Assembly: GCF_947488985.1 (NCBI RefSeq)
Contig: NZ_CANLBV010000004.1
Location: 26,431-90,430, forward strand
Origin: an uncultured Vibrio sp.
GTDB taxonomy: Bacteria > Pseudomonadota > Gammaproteobacteria > Enterobacterales > Vibrionaceae
Direction: 5' to 3'
DNA length: 64,000 nucleotides
Shown: positions 57,395 through 64,000 of the stretch, one piece after another
Numbering within the stretch: position 1 is the stretch's first letter
Layout of the letters: each line of letters opens with the position of its first letter
Program-made: the position numbers and the translations under genes
Notes under the pieces: generated by a model
Told to the model about the DNA's origin: nothing
Seen by the model: the letters and a program-made list of their open reading frames with translations, nothing else
Databases searched by the model: none

Positions 57395-57655
57395 ATGAGT
57401 ACACAACAACTGGTTCTTGAGCTTACGTTAATCGGATCGATGTTTTTAATCACCGGCTTTTTCCTATTTCGCTCATACAACTCAAGTGACGCGCTGTCTC
57501 TAAAGGCACAAAAAATTCTAACTGGCTTGTTGGGCGCATTCCTGTTGATGGCAGGCACCGTAAAGTTCTTTGACCCATTCACGACCATGCTACTCGGGGG
57601 TTTGCGCCCATTTCAGCGAAAAGTCCAATGTAAGCCGTTAGCCCTTTATTTATAA
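57395..57655 (+). CDS. Short membrane protein, probably 3'-truncated
   Basis: 86 aa if started at the ATG at 57395 (AAAGG 8 bases upstream); another ATG at 57389 abuts that site. Two hydrophobic segments (LELTLIGSMFLITGFFLF and TGLLGAFLLMAGTVKF) followed by FFDPFTTML. After about residue 68 the sequence turns basic and unlike a membrane protein (GGLRPFQRKVQCKPL), suggesting the true 3' part has been replaced. Not assigned to a named family; it has the look of a DoxX-type small membrane protein, but that is a guess. Confidence 0.5.
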   Translation: MSTQQLVLELTLIGSMFLITGFFLFRSYNSSDALSLKAQKILTGLLGAFLLMAGTVKFFDPFTTMLLGGLRPFQRKVQCKPLALYL

Positions 57656-57936
57656 GGGCTTTGGAGGAGGACTGGTTGGGAAAGATCTTAATTTTCACAT
57701 TAAAGTAGCGAACTTTTTATGTGGGAAGCACAGCTATTACCTTACAGCTCTAGCACGTCTCTGGACAATTCCGTTTTAGCGAAGTTTCTAATTTAGCAAC
57801 GCATGAATTATTAAAAGTATGGCAACGTCACTTAACTGGATATCCTGGATTTACAACCTTGTGAAGCTGCCCCTTTAACTAACCCACTCAATCTTCATTA
57901 ATGGAGCAGGCCAGTTCATCTTATAAAGGATACACA
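57656..57936. other. Non-coding stretch, probable junk DNA after a truncated gene
   Basis: 281 bp. Includes a hairpin (AGCCCTT stem near 57640-57660). Short open patches in several frames show no recognisable family, and there are no IS ends that match others in the window. It looks like an old insertion or deletion scar. Confidence 0.4.
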
Positions 57937-58491
57937 TTAGTTCAAATCAGTTAGCTCAAACTCACTAAATTTTGCGAAATTAGGCGCAATGACTCGCCCG
58001 CTAAACGTGTAAAGCATAACGCCTTGCTCACGCCCTGATAGTACAGCAGTGCTTATAATTGGCTGCCATGTGTCGTTATCTTGCGTTCGATAAAAAGCAC
58101 TAACATTAGTATCGCTTTTTTCCAACTTTACCGATACAGAGGACTCATCGAATATTAAGCGATGTTTAATATTCGGCTCACCATTTTGCTCTACAACAAA
58201 CACCAGTGAACGCTCACCCATAAACATCTCTTTACTGATTTTTATGTAGTTATCATTGTCCCAGTAAATACCCAGTCCAGCCTGCTCGAAAGTAAGGTTA
58301 GGATCTAGAGCAATTGTCACCTGTGCGCTGTATTCTCGTTTGTCTACCGGATAAATAAAGATGTTATCCACATCCTTGGCTCCTGCACCAAAAATATTGC
58401 CCTCTTGAACCTGCATCGTAAGGGTTCCATTTTTAAACGACCAGTGGTGTGGGTTTTCGTTTTGAATTGTCCAGTTATCTAGATTATTCAT
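57937..58491 (-). CDS. DUF1349 (concanavalin-like fold) protein
   Basis: About 184 aa. WSFKNGTLTMQVQEGNIFGAG, AGLGIYWDNDNYIKISKE and GVMLYTFSGRVIAPNFAKFSEFEL are typical of the DUF1349 beta-sandwich, whose function is unknown. The start is placed at the ATG at 58491 because AAGGAG is 7 bases upstream; a longer frame opens at 58509 inside the upstream stop. It follows the radical SAM gene by 17 bp, so they form a two-gene operon. Confidence 0.8.
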   Translation of the reverse strand: MNNLDNWTIQNENPHHWSFKNGTLTMQVQEGNIFGAGAKDVDNIFIYPVDKREYSAQVTIALDPNLTFEQAGLGIYWDNDNYIKISKEMFMGERSLVFVVEQNGEPNIKHRLIFDESSVSVKLEKSDTNVSAFYRTQDNDTWQPIISTAVLSGREQGVMLYTFSGRVIAPNFAKFSEFELTDLN

Positions 58492-58508
58492 TGACCTGCT
58501 CCTTACCA

Positions 58509-59537
58509 TTAGATCATGCGTTGGCGAAGTTGATAGAAGATATCGTCCAGAACGCCAAACTTGTCTTGTTGAATGCGGTCTAGTTCTCTTTGTACGCTGT
58601 CATACATAAGCTGATTACGCATATCACTCAATGTGGCGTAATAGTGCGTGCGGCGACCTAAAATAAAGTTATTCTGGTCGTTTTCACTCATCATCATAAA
58701 GTGGTCAATGGTGCGCAAAAATGTCTTTTTATCTTGTGGTAATTGACCATTGAGTTCCATCAACACATTGATGCCGTGGTAGTTTCCATAATTTCCCGTC
58801 ACACCATCTAGCTTGCTGATAAGCTGATACTGCTCTTCAAGCATCTCTCGCTCTGTCAGTGGCGTAAATTGCCCACTTTGTACTAACTCATCCAATTCAG
58901 TTCCCGATTTAACCGCCAGCGAGAGTATGCGAATTTCGTCTGGGTTGATTTGATTCAGTAGCTCGGCCGTTCCTGCGATATGTTGCTCTGACAGTTCTTT
59001 TCCACCTAAGCCAAGGATAATGAAGGTCATCATTTTCATACCCGCTTGCTTGGCATATTCGGCTGACTTCAAGATTGATTTCGGGGTGATCCCCTTTTTC
59101 ATCAGTTTTAGAACCTCGATAGATCCCGACTCCATACCGCAGTAAAGCATATTTAGCCCAGCGTCGCAGATTGCTTTCATCTCCGCTGGCGATTTTTTAG
59201 TCATGGTCTGCGCTCGGCCATAAGAGCTGATCTGTTTAAGATCTGGAAAGGCCTCTTTCAGTGTATTGAGCACGTCAAGTAAGTCTTGGGTTTCCATAGC
59301 GAATGAGTCGCCATCTTGCAAAAAACAGCTATCAAAGGTTTTGTTTTTATAAAACGCCTTCGCCGCCCAGATATCACGCTTAATATCTTCAACCGGACGA
59401 ATAGAGAACGCCATGCCTTCAAAAAGGGTGCAAAACTTACATTTATTCCACGGGCAACCCTGTGTCGTTCTGATAAGCAGGCTGTCTGCTTCTGATGGTG
59501 GGCGTATTGGGCCCTGTTGGAAATGTATCTGTGACAT
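58509..59537 (-). CDS. Radical SAM protein (COG1032-like)
   Basis: 342 aa. The cluster-binding cysteines are C28, C33 and C36 (GCPWNKCKFC, CX4CX2C), a spacing known in one large radical SAM subgroup rather than the canonical CX3CX2C. A SAM-binding GGE-like segment is seen as YCGMESGS and a barrel strand as TFIILGLGG. No B12 or SPASM domain. Substrate unknown. Promoter-side region carries an AATTATCAA box (59613-59627) also found before the monooxygenase genes, implying shared control by the LysR protein at 61847-62770. Confidence 0.85.
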   Translation of the reverse strand: MSQIHFQQGPIRPPSEADSLLIRTTQGCPWNKCKFCTLFEGMAFSIRPVEDIKRDIWAAKAFYKNKTFDSCFLQDGDSFAMETQDLLDVLNTLKEAFPDLKQISSYGRAQTMTKKSPAEMKAICDAGLNMLYCGMESGSIEVLKLMKKGITPKSILKSAEYAKQAGMKMMTFIILGLGGKELSEQHIAGTAELLNQINPDEIRILSLAVKSGTELDELVQSGQFTPLTEREMLEEQYQLISKLDGVTGNYGNYHGINVLMELNGQLPQDKKTFLRTIDHFMMMSENDQNNFILGRRTHYYATLSDMRNQLMYDSVQRELDRIQQDKFGVLDDIFYQLRQRMI

Positions 59538-59612
59538 GGCTATTTATCCAATGAATTGAAATTGATTTGGCCATCCTACGGCAAATTTTACACAGTAAAA
59601 ACGCGGTATTGT

Positions 59613-59627
59613 TTGATTAATTATCAA
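59613..59627. promoter_or_regulatory. LysR-type box upstream of the radical SAM operon
   Basis: TTGATTAATTATCAA, 76 bp before the radical SAM start. Its exact reverse complement occurs at 59716-59730 in front of the first monooxygenase gene. Confidence 0.55.
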
Positions 59628-59699
59628 AAATAAATAGATAAGTTGCCTACCTACTACACAACAGGCGCTCACTTCCTCTCCAGTGAAACTGATCACACT

Positions 59700-59730
59700 A
59701 ATTATCAATTTTATTTTGATAATTAATCAA
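59700..59730. promoter_or_regulatory. LysR-type box upstream of monooxygenase gene 1
   Basis: AATTATCAA (59700-59708), 7-nt spacer, TTGATAATT (59716-59724): a perfect 9+9 inverted repeat of the T-N11-A kind, continuing into TTGATAATTAATCAA. Confidence 0.65.
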
Positions 59731-59832
59731 TTTATAGGCTGTTTTTGGTTTGCAATATTCACCCTAATATACACCCAAACCAACAACGCAGCACACCATC
59801 AGCTGCTTCAATTCCATACAGAGGAACACCCT

Positions 59833-60123
59833 ATGACTAAGCTCACTATCGTTGCAAACATTGTGGCTAATGAAGACAAAATTGAACTGGTAAAAGCAGA
59901 GCTTTTGAAATTAATCGACGTCACTCGCGCCGAAGAAGGTTGCATCAACTATGACCTTCACCAAGACAACGAAAACCCAGCGCATTTCACTTTTTATGAG
60001 AACTGGGTATCACGTGAACTTTGGCAGGCACATATGGGCAACCAACACCTTGCCGATTATATGGCAGCAACTGAAGGCTGTGTGGCTAGCTTCGTTGTAA
60101 ACGAAATGACCCAAATCGCTTAA
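59833..60123 (+). CDS. Putative quinol monooxygenase, ABM domain (copy 1)
   Basis: 96 aa single ABM-domain protein (YgiN/YgiN-like dimeric alpha+beta barrel) with EEGCINYDLHQDNENP and FTFYENWVSRELWQAHM. Such proteins oxidise quinols or related aromatics or serve as detoxification enzymes; the substrate here is not known. ATG at 59833 follows GAGGAACACCCT; the longer frame from 59683 covers the promoter. 87 of 96 residues match copy 2. Next gene is a TSUP permease about 100 bp downstream, so these may be co-transcribed. Confidence 0.85.
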   Translation: MTKLTIVANIVANEDKIELVKAELLKLIDVTRAEEGCINYDLHQDNENPAHFTFYENWVSRELWQAHMGNQHLADYMAATEGCVASFVVNEMTQIA

Positions 60124-60221
60124 GCCAACTTTGTATTCCCCCTTATTTGAGTGAATGGCTTTACAAGCTTTTTGCTCAAATATACTTGTTTTCATCTACG
60201 TATTTTCTTGGTTTACATATC

Positions 60222-60962
60222 ATGATCACAGACCTTTGGTTTTATGTTGCAGCAATACCTGCCGTTTTTTTCTATGGCATGGGCAAGGGAGGAGTCGGCG
60301 GTATTTTGGGGATGCTATCGGTACCTTTGATGGCGATGAGCGTGTCACCAGTTCAAGCCGCTGCGATTTTATTACCATTATTGTGTGGTATGGATTTAAT
60401 GGCGCTGTTTTACCACCGCGAGAACTGCAATTACGTCGAGCTTAAAAGCATGATGCCCTTTGCTATTTTGGGCGTAATGAGTGCGGCCTATTTTATGGGT
60501 AGCCTGCCTACACAGGTTGTTGAATTGATCATTGGGGGGCTGGCTTTGGTCTTTTTAGCGCAAAAATTTTTACTCAAGCAGTATGCGTTCAGCCACCCGA
60601 TAAAAGGCTATGCATTGAGTATGCTATCTGGCTTTTCCAGTACGATTGCCCATGCAGGAGGGCCTCCTGCGAGCATGCATCTACTGCCTAAAAATCTGCC
60701 GAAAGAGCAGTTAATCGGCACCAGTGTGGTGTTTTTCACCGTGCTTAATTTTATCAAATTGATCCCTTACAGCTATATGGGGCAGCTCGATATGCAAAAC
60801 TTGATGACCTCGTTAGTTTTGGTGCCGATTGCGTTTTTGGGGGTTAGGACCGGTGTGTGGATGGTGAATATCATCTCTCAAGATTTGATTTACAAGATAA
60901 GTTATAGCGTTCTGTTTTTTACGGGAACAAAGATGCTCTATTCCGGCCTCACGGCACTTTAA
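60222..60962 (+). CDS. TSUP-family permease (TauE/SafE type)
   Basis: About 246 aa, seven to eight hydrophobic segments in two repeats (YGMGKGGVGGILGMLSVPLM near the start and GFSSTIAHAGGPPASMHLLP in the second half), the signature of sulfite/organosulfonate exporters. Start set at the ATG at 60222, since the family sequence begins MITDLWFYVAAIPAVFFYG; the frame from 60147 has no support. No strong ribosome binding site is seen. The gene sits between monooxygenase copy 1 and the OpuAC-like gene. Confidence 0.85.
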   Translation: MITDLWFYVAAIPAVFFYGMGKGGVGGILGMLSVPLMAMSVSPVQAAAILLPLLCGMDLMALFYHRENCNYVELKSMMPFAILGVMSAAYFMGSLPTQVVELIIGGLALVFLAQKFLLKQYAFSHPIKGYALSMLSGFSSTIAHAGGPPASMHLLPKNLPKEQLIGTSVVFFTVLNFIKLIPYSYMGQLDMQNLMTSLVLVPIAFLGVRTGVWMVNIISQDLIYKISYSVLFFTGTKMLYSGLTAL

Positions 60963-61006
60963 ATACGATTTTAAAACCTATTTTTCTTTTATCATAAGGT
61001 CACTTT

Positions 61007-61786
61007 ATGTCTAACATTATCAATATCGGTGTTACCGATCTATCTTTTCATCGCGTTACTGCATCCATAGTTAGCCATGTCTTAACTGATATGGGTTTTC
61101 AAGTGGAACGTGTCTACGCACCACATCAAGAAAATTTCCAAAATCTAAAAGCGGGCCGTATCGATATGCTCTCTTCGGCCTGGTTACCTTCAAGCCATGG
61201 TATCTATAAATCCGATGTTGAAACGGTAGAGCCTTTGTTAGAGTTAGGTATGCACTATAACCCGTACGCCCTATGGGGTGTGCCCGATTATGTACCTGAA
61301 GAGGTTGTTTCACAAATCAGTGACCTATTAAAACCAGAAGTCGTTAAGCGTACCAACAAACACATTCAAGGTATTAACCCAGGTGCTGGCATTACCCGAT
61401 TCTCTATTGAAATGATGGACCAATATGGATTAAGCGATGTGGGTTATCATTTTCACTCTGGTACAGAAGAGGATTGCTTTGGTGCCTATGAACATGCGGT
61501 TGAAAATAATGAGTGGGTTATTGTGCCATTATGGAAGCCACAGTTCTTGCACCACCAATTTACTATCCGTGAATTAAAAGAGCCCAAAGGATTATTGGGT
61601 ATCGTTGATCGCGCCGTATTATTACTTCGACAAGACAGATCAACCGTATTTACTCAAGCACAGTTGGCACAGCTAGATCAATTGCGTTTTTCAAATGAAA
61701 TCATCGCAGAATTGGATTATAAGGTTTGCCGTGCGGAGTTAGCGGTTGATGATGTGACTCGTGAGTGGTTGGACAACCATCAGTAA
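61007..61786 (+). CDS. OpuAC-type substrate-binding domain protein without signal peptide
   Basis: 259 aa, glycine-betaine/quaternary-amine binding fold (NIGVTDLSFHRVTASIVSHVL, DMLSSAWLPSSHG, GAGITRFSIEMM, WVIVPLWKPQFL). The N terminus starts directly with the first beta strand and has no signal sequence, so the protein should stay in the cytosol. No ABC ATPase or permease is adjacent. It may act as a cytosolic sensor or a repurposed ligand-binding enzyme. Confidence 0.82.
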   Translation: MSNIINIGVTDLSFHRVTASIVSHVLTDMGFQVERVYAPHQENFQNLKAGRIDMLSSAWLPSSHGIYKSDVETVEPLLELGMHYNPYALWGVPDYVPEEVVSQISDLLKPEVVKRTNKHIQGINPGAGITRFSIEMMDQYGLSDVGYHFHSGTEEDCFGAYEHAVENNEWVIVPLWKPQFLHHQFTIRELKEPKGLLGIVDRAVLLLRQDRSTVFTQAQLAQLDQLRFSNEIIAELDYKVCRAELAVDDVTREWLDNHQ

Positions 61787-61846
61787 TTAAGACCATCACC
61801 GCTTTACTGAGGGCAGGCAATTGCCACGCCCTCACAACCTCAACAG

Positions 61847-62770
61847 TTAACCCAACAGAATCCCTTTGTCCTTCATTTGGATGAGAATCTGTTCAGTCTT
61901 TTCTCTGAGCATATCCCTTAATAGGCGGACGGTTGGGGTAATGGATTGTCGGCTTGGGCATATTAACCATAGCTCGGTCGATGTCGGCTTATAGTCCGCC
62001 ATTACGTTGATCACTTTTCCTGTCAGCAAGTCATCGGCCATATCGAGACAAGACTTGATTGCTACCCCTTTACCTGCAACACACCAGCGCCGAACAAGAT
62101 CACCATCATTAGATGCTCTATTGCCCTTCAGTTTCACCTTGACGGTCTCTTTTCCATCATTAAACAGCCACTCATTTTGCAAAATATCATGCAGCTGGTA
62201 AAACAGGGCATTATGTTCAAGCAGGTCATCCGGCTCGGATGGAACCCCATATTTTTCTAAATACTCTGGGCTGACGCACAAAAGTCTCGGTACATCGCAA
62301 ATTTTAAAACCATACATGCTGGCATCGGTAGGAGCTCCATAACGCAGCGCTATATCAACGGAGTCCCGATAAAAGTCAATGTTACTGTCACTGATACTTG
62401 AGCGGAGTGACACGTTTGGGTAGTCCAACAAAAAATCATCAAGCCAAGGTGTGATCACGTTTCGGCCTAAATCTGACGAAAGCGCAATTCGAATCTCACC
62501 ATCAATAACCCCCAGTTCTTCACGCATGTTCATTTTGGCTTTTTCAAGCATCTTTAACGCCTCTTCACACTGGGGTAGGTAACGCTCTCCAGCAGAAGAC
62601 AAACGTAAATGACGAGTGGTACGCACAAACAACTCTGCCCCTAACGACGCCTCGACACGTTTCACCGCTGCACTGGCTGTTGCGGTGCGCATATCCAGAT
62701 TTGTCGCGGCAGCGGTGATGCTGCGAAACTCTGCGACTTTCAAAATGACCTGCAAATCCTCTAAGAGCAT
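61847..62770 (-). CDS. LysR-family regulator of the accessory cluster
   Basis: 307 aa. N-terminal HTH (ITAAATNLDMRTATASAAVKRVEASLGAELF) and a LysR substrate domain. Divergent from monooxygenase copy 2, with a near-perfect AATTATCAA-N7-TTGATAATA box in between. The same kind of box occurs before copies 1 and 3 and the radical SAM operon, so this protein is the natural candidate controller. Ligand unknown. Confidence 0.85.
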   Translation of the reverse strand: MLLEDLQVILKVAEFRSITAAATNLDMRTATASAAVKRVEASLGAELFVRTTRHLRLSSAGERYLPQCEEALKMLEKAKMNMREELGVIDGEIRIALSSDLGRNVITPWLDDFLLDYPNVSLRSSISDSNIDFYRDSVDIALRYGAPTDASMYGFKICDVPRLLCVSPEYLEKYGVPSEPDDLLEHNALFYQLHDILQNEWLFNDGKETVKVKLKGNRASNDGDLVRRWCVAGKGVAIKSCLDMADDLLTGKVINVMADYKPTSTELWLICPSRQSITPTVRLLRDMLREKTEQILIQMKDKGILLG

Positions 62771-62850
62771 AACCGTTACCTTTAATTAATGTGTTAATGA
62801 GACCTGATGATGACTCCTTTTATATCGCAACATATGGAATATTAAAAGGC

Positions 62851-62875
62851 AATTATCAAATTAAAATTGATAATA
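62851..62875. promoter_or_regulatory. LysR-type box between lysR and monooxygenase gene 2
   Basis: AATTATCAA (62851-62859), 7-nt spacer, TTGATAATA (62867-62875). Eight of nine positions pair. Confidence 0.65.
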
Positions 62876-62972
62876 AATCAAACGATAGGCTGTTTTTAAT
62901 TGCTAATGTTCGCACTATTATACCTTCATACCAACAACGCAGCGCACTAAGCGCAGCACGAAGGAAACTCCT

Positions 62973-63263
62973 ATGACTACATTAACGATTGTTGCAAACA
63001 TCAAAGCCAATAACGACAAAATCGAACTTGTAAAAACCGAACTACTAAAGCTTATCGAGGTAACTCGTACTGAAGAAGGTTGCATCAACTATGACCTTCA
63101 CCAAGACAACGAAAACCCAGCGCATTTCACTTTTTATGAAAACTGGGTATCACGTGAACTTTGGCAGGCACATATGGGCAACCAACACCTTGCTGACTAC
63201 ATGGCAGCAACCGAAGGCTCAGTCGCAAGCTTCACTCTAAACGAAATGACTCAGATTGCTTAG
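62973..63263 (+). CDS. Putative quinol monooxygenase, ABM domain (copy 2)
   Basis: 96 aa, 87 of 96 residues identical to copy 1 and 89 of 96 to copy 3. At DNA level it is a mosaic: the first 90 or so bases resemble copy 3, whereas 63072-63193 is 121 of 122 identical to 59932-60053 of copy 1. That pattern suggests gene conversion. AAGGAAACTCCT precedes the ATG. Its leader also repeats parts of copy 1's leader (ATAGGCTGTTTTT, ACCAACAACGCAGC). Confidence 0.85.
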   Translation: MTTLTIVANIKANNDKIELVKTELLKLIEVTRTEEGCINYDLHQDNENPAHFTFYENWVSRELWQAHMGNQHLADYMAATEGSVASFTLNEMTQIA

Positions 63264-63290
63264 TTCAAAAAGTAACGTATTCAAACGTTT

Positions 63291-63313
63291 AATTATCAAA
63301 AATAATTTGAATA
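63291..63313. promoter_or_regulatory. Degenerate LysR-type box before monooxygenase gene 3
   Basis: AATTATCAA (63291-63299) with a weaker second half TTGAATA after 7 nt. About 150 bp before the third copy. Confidence 0.45.
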
Positions 63314-63464
63314 TCTTTCAATTTTTTATCGGTAATTGAGTGTATTACCTGAACTACATTTAGTGAGTGACTCAGCGTGATATGACGGACTGGCTTATCA
63401 CTAAAACAATATAGACATCAATAATACTGCCGGTTTCAGTATCTAATAATTAAAGGAACATCGC

Positions 63465-63755
63465 ATGACTACATTAACTATCGTTGCAAACATCAAAGCC
63501 AATGACGACAAAATTGAACTTGTAAAAACCGAACTACTAAAGCTTATCGAGGTGACTCGTGCTGAAGAAGGTTGCATCAACTATGATCTTCATCAAGACA
63601 ACGACAACCCAGCGCATTTTACTTTTTATGAAAACTGGGTATCACGTGAACTTTGGCAGGCTCACATGGGCAACCAGCACCTAGCTGACTACATGACCGC
63701 AACTGAAGGCTCTATCGCAAGCTTCACTGTCAACGAAATGACTAAGATCGCGTAA
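63465..63755 (+). CDS. Putative quinol monooxygenase, ABM domain (copy 3)
   Basis: 96 aa, same domain, 89 of 96 identical to copy 2. TTAAAGGAACATCGC gives a good ribosome binding site. It is the last full gene before the interrupted reading frame and the IS. Tandem placement with copy 2 (about 200 bp gap) points to local duplication. Confidence 0.85.
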   Translation: MTTLTIVANIKANDDKIELVKTELLKLIEVTRAEEGCINYDLHQDNDNPAHFTFYENWVSRELWQAHMGNQHLADYMTATEGSIASFTVNEMTKIA

Positions 63756-63837
63756 CGACTCAACCAAACCGCTCCGTTATAACACTATGCCCTGACTGCG
63801 ACCGTCAGGGCGTCAAAGAGCACCAATGAGGTTCAAC

Positions 63838-63861
63838 ATGAAAAATATTAAAACATTACTA
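63838..63861 (+). pseudogene. Start of a gene interrupted by an IS after about 7 codons
   Basis: GAGGTTCAAC-ATG is followed by codons for MKNIKTL, then the IS end TAGGGCGTG. The short N terminus with Lys-Asn-Ile-Lys looks like the beginning of a secreted or membrane protein, but too little remains. The rest lies beyond the IS, outside the window. A hairpin at 63789-63811 precedes it. Confidence 0.5.
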
Positions 63862-64000
63862 GGGCGTGTTGATCTTTCGTGAGTGTTTTTTGAATAGCAT
63901 GGTAAAGAGTTATAATTTGCTTTGCCAAAAGTAAAACCATAACCAATACCATGCCAAGAACAATGCTAACTGATATTCGCTGGAAACTGCTACTCCAAGT
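63862..64000 (+). mobile_element. Left end of an IS5-family-like insertion sequence, right end outside window
   Basis: Starts GGGCGTGTTGATCTTTCG after CTA, the same 18 bases that end the MITE at 14698-14965, and leads into a transposase start at 63951. TA at the border fits a TA-centred target. Family assignment rests on the transposase N terminus and these ends. Confidence 0.75.
63951..64000 (+). CDS. IS transposase, N-terminal 16 residues only
   Basis: The frame MPRTMLTDIRWKLLLQ runs to the window edge. The MLTD-x-RW start is typical of IS5-group transposases of this size class. Truncated by the window, not by mutation. Confidence 0.65.
   Translation, partial: MPRTMLTDIRWKLLLQ

Noticed and set aside
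57600..57700. Hairpin region resembling an integron attC or IS end
   Set aside because: No attC core sites or matching second end could be seen; left as unexplained non-coding DNA.
58509..59537. CX4CX2C spacing as a new radical SAM variant
   Set aside because: This spacing is already known in a large COG1032-type subgroup with GCxxNxCxFC motifs.
59683..59832. N-terminal extension of monooxygenase copy 1 that looks like a membrane helix
   Set aside because: The extension is a translation of the duplicated AT-rich promoter and leader; copies 2 and 3 start at the equivalent of 59833.
1..64000. CRISPR arrays, tRNA or rRNA genes, replication origin
   Set aside because: Looked for regular spaced repeats and for tRNA/rRNA-like sequence by eye; nothing convincing was seen.

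Overview
The window looks like chromosomal DNA from a Vibrio-like marine gammaproteobacterium. Supporting signs are a VCA0042/PlzD-like PilZ protein, a Lon-related protease, a glycyl-radical pyruvate formate-lyase, Vibrio-style lactate genes and several IS/MITE scraps. Products were assigned by reading the translations for family motifs. No database search was run, so species-level identity is not claimed.

Layout. 1-1.7 kb: 3' part of pflB. 1.9-5.9 kb: a xylose island (GH43 glycosidase, xylR, xylB, no xylA), followed by a MITE scrap and a broken AEC permease. 7-7.6 kb: a VanX-like dipeptidase. 7.9-14.7 kb: a urate catabolism cluster (PuuD urate hydroxylase, AllA, allantoicase, UraD, PuuE allantoinase on the minus strand; UraH and an 8-oxoguanine deaminase on the plus strand). 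14.7-15.0 kb: a complete MITE. 15.2-27.3 kb: one block for agmatine to putrescine to GABA to succinate (gabT, gabD, aguA, aguB, puuB, puuC, puuR, puuD, divergent puuA and an NhaC-type antiporter). 27.5-31.8 kb: a RutR-like TetR regulator, malate synthase, a MarR regulator with the urate-binding residues of the HucR/UrtR group, and an EamA transporter. 31.9-38 kb: MFS, kinase-like, GNAT, PilZ and Lon-like genes. 38.2-39.2 kb: a gene graveyard (LacI and IS66 remnants). 39.4-47.9 kb: prolyl oligopeptidase, then a damaged L/D-lactate locus (in-frame lctP-lldD chimera, frameshifted dld). 48.3-53.3 kb: a Dpp/Nik-type ABC operon with a fused double permease. 53.5-57.2 kb: MATE pump, AraC regulator and PLP aminotransferase. 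57.4-64 kb: an accessory cluster with radical SAM, DUF1349, three near-identical quinol-monooxygenase-like genes, TSUP permease, a cytosolic OpuAC-like protein and a LysR regulator. It ends in an IS that interrupts a further gene.

How genes work together. The purine genes take guanine-derived 8-oxoguanine and urate to glyoxylate, and malate synthase can then remove glyoxylate. Two inverted-repeat operator types are shared between the urate cluster and the malate synthase region 16 kb away. One is a TTGTATACAA palindrome. The other is a TATCTTAAYGTAAAGATA-type repeat that also flanks the MarR gene. This points to a dispersed urate-responsive regulon. The polyamine block is a complete agmatine-to-succinate route. 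The accessory cluster at the right end carries repeated AATTATCAA-N7-TTGATAATT boxes in front of its transcription units, which suggests a LysR-controlled, recently duplicated system of unknown substrate.
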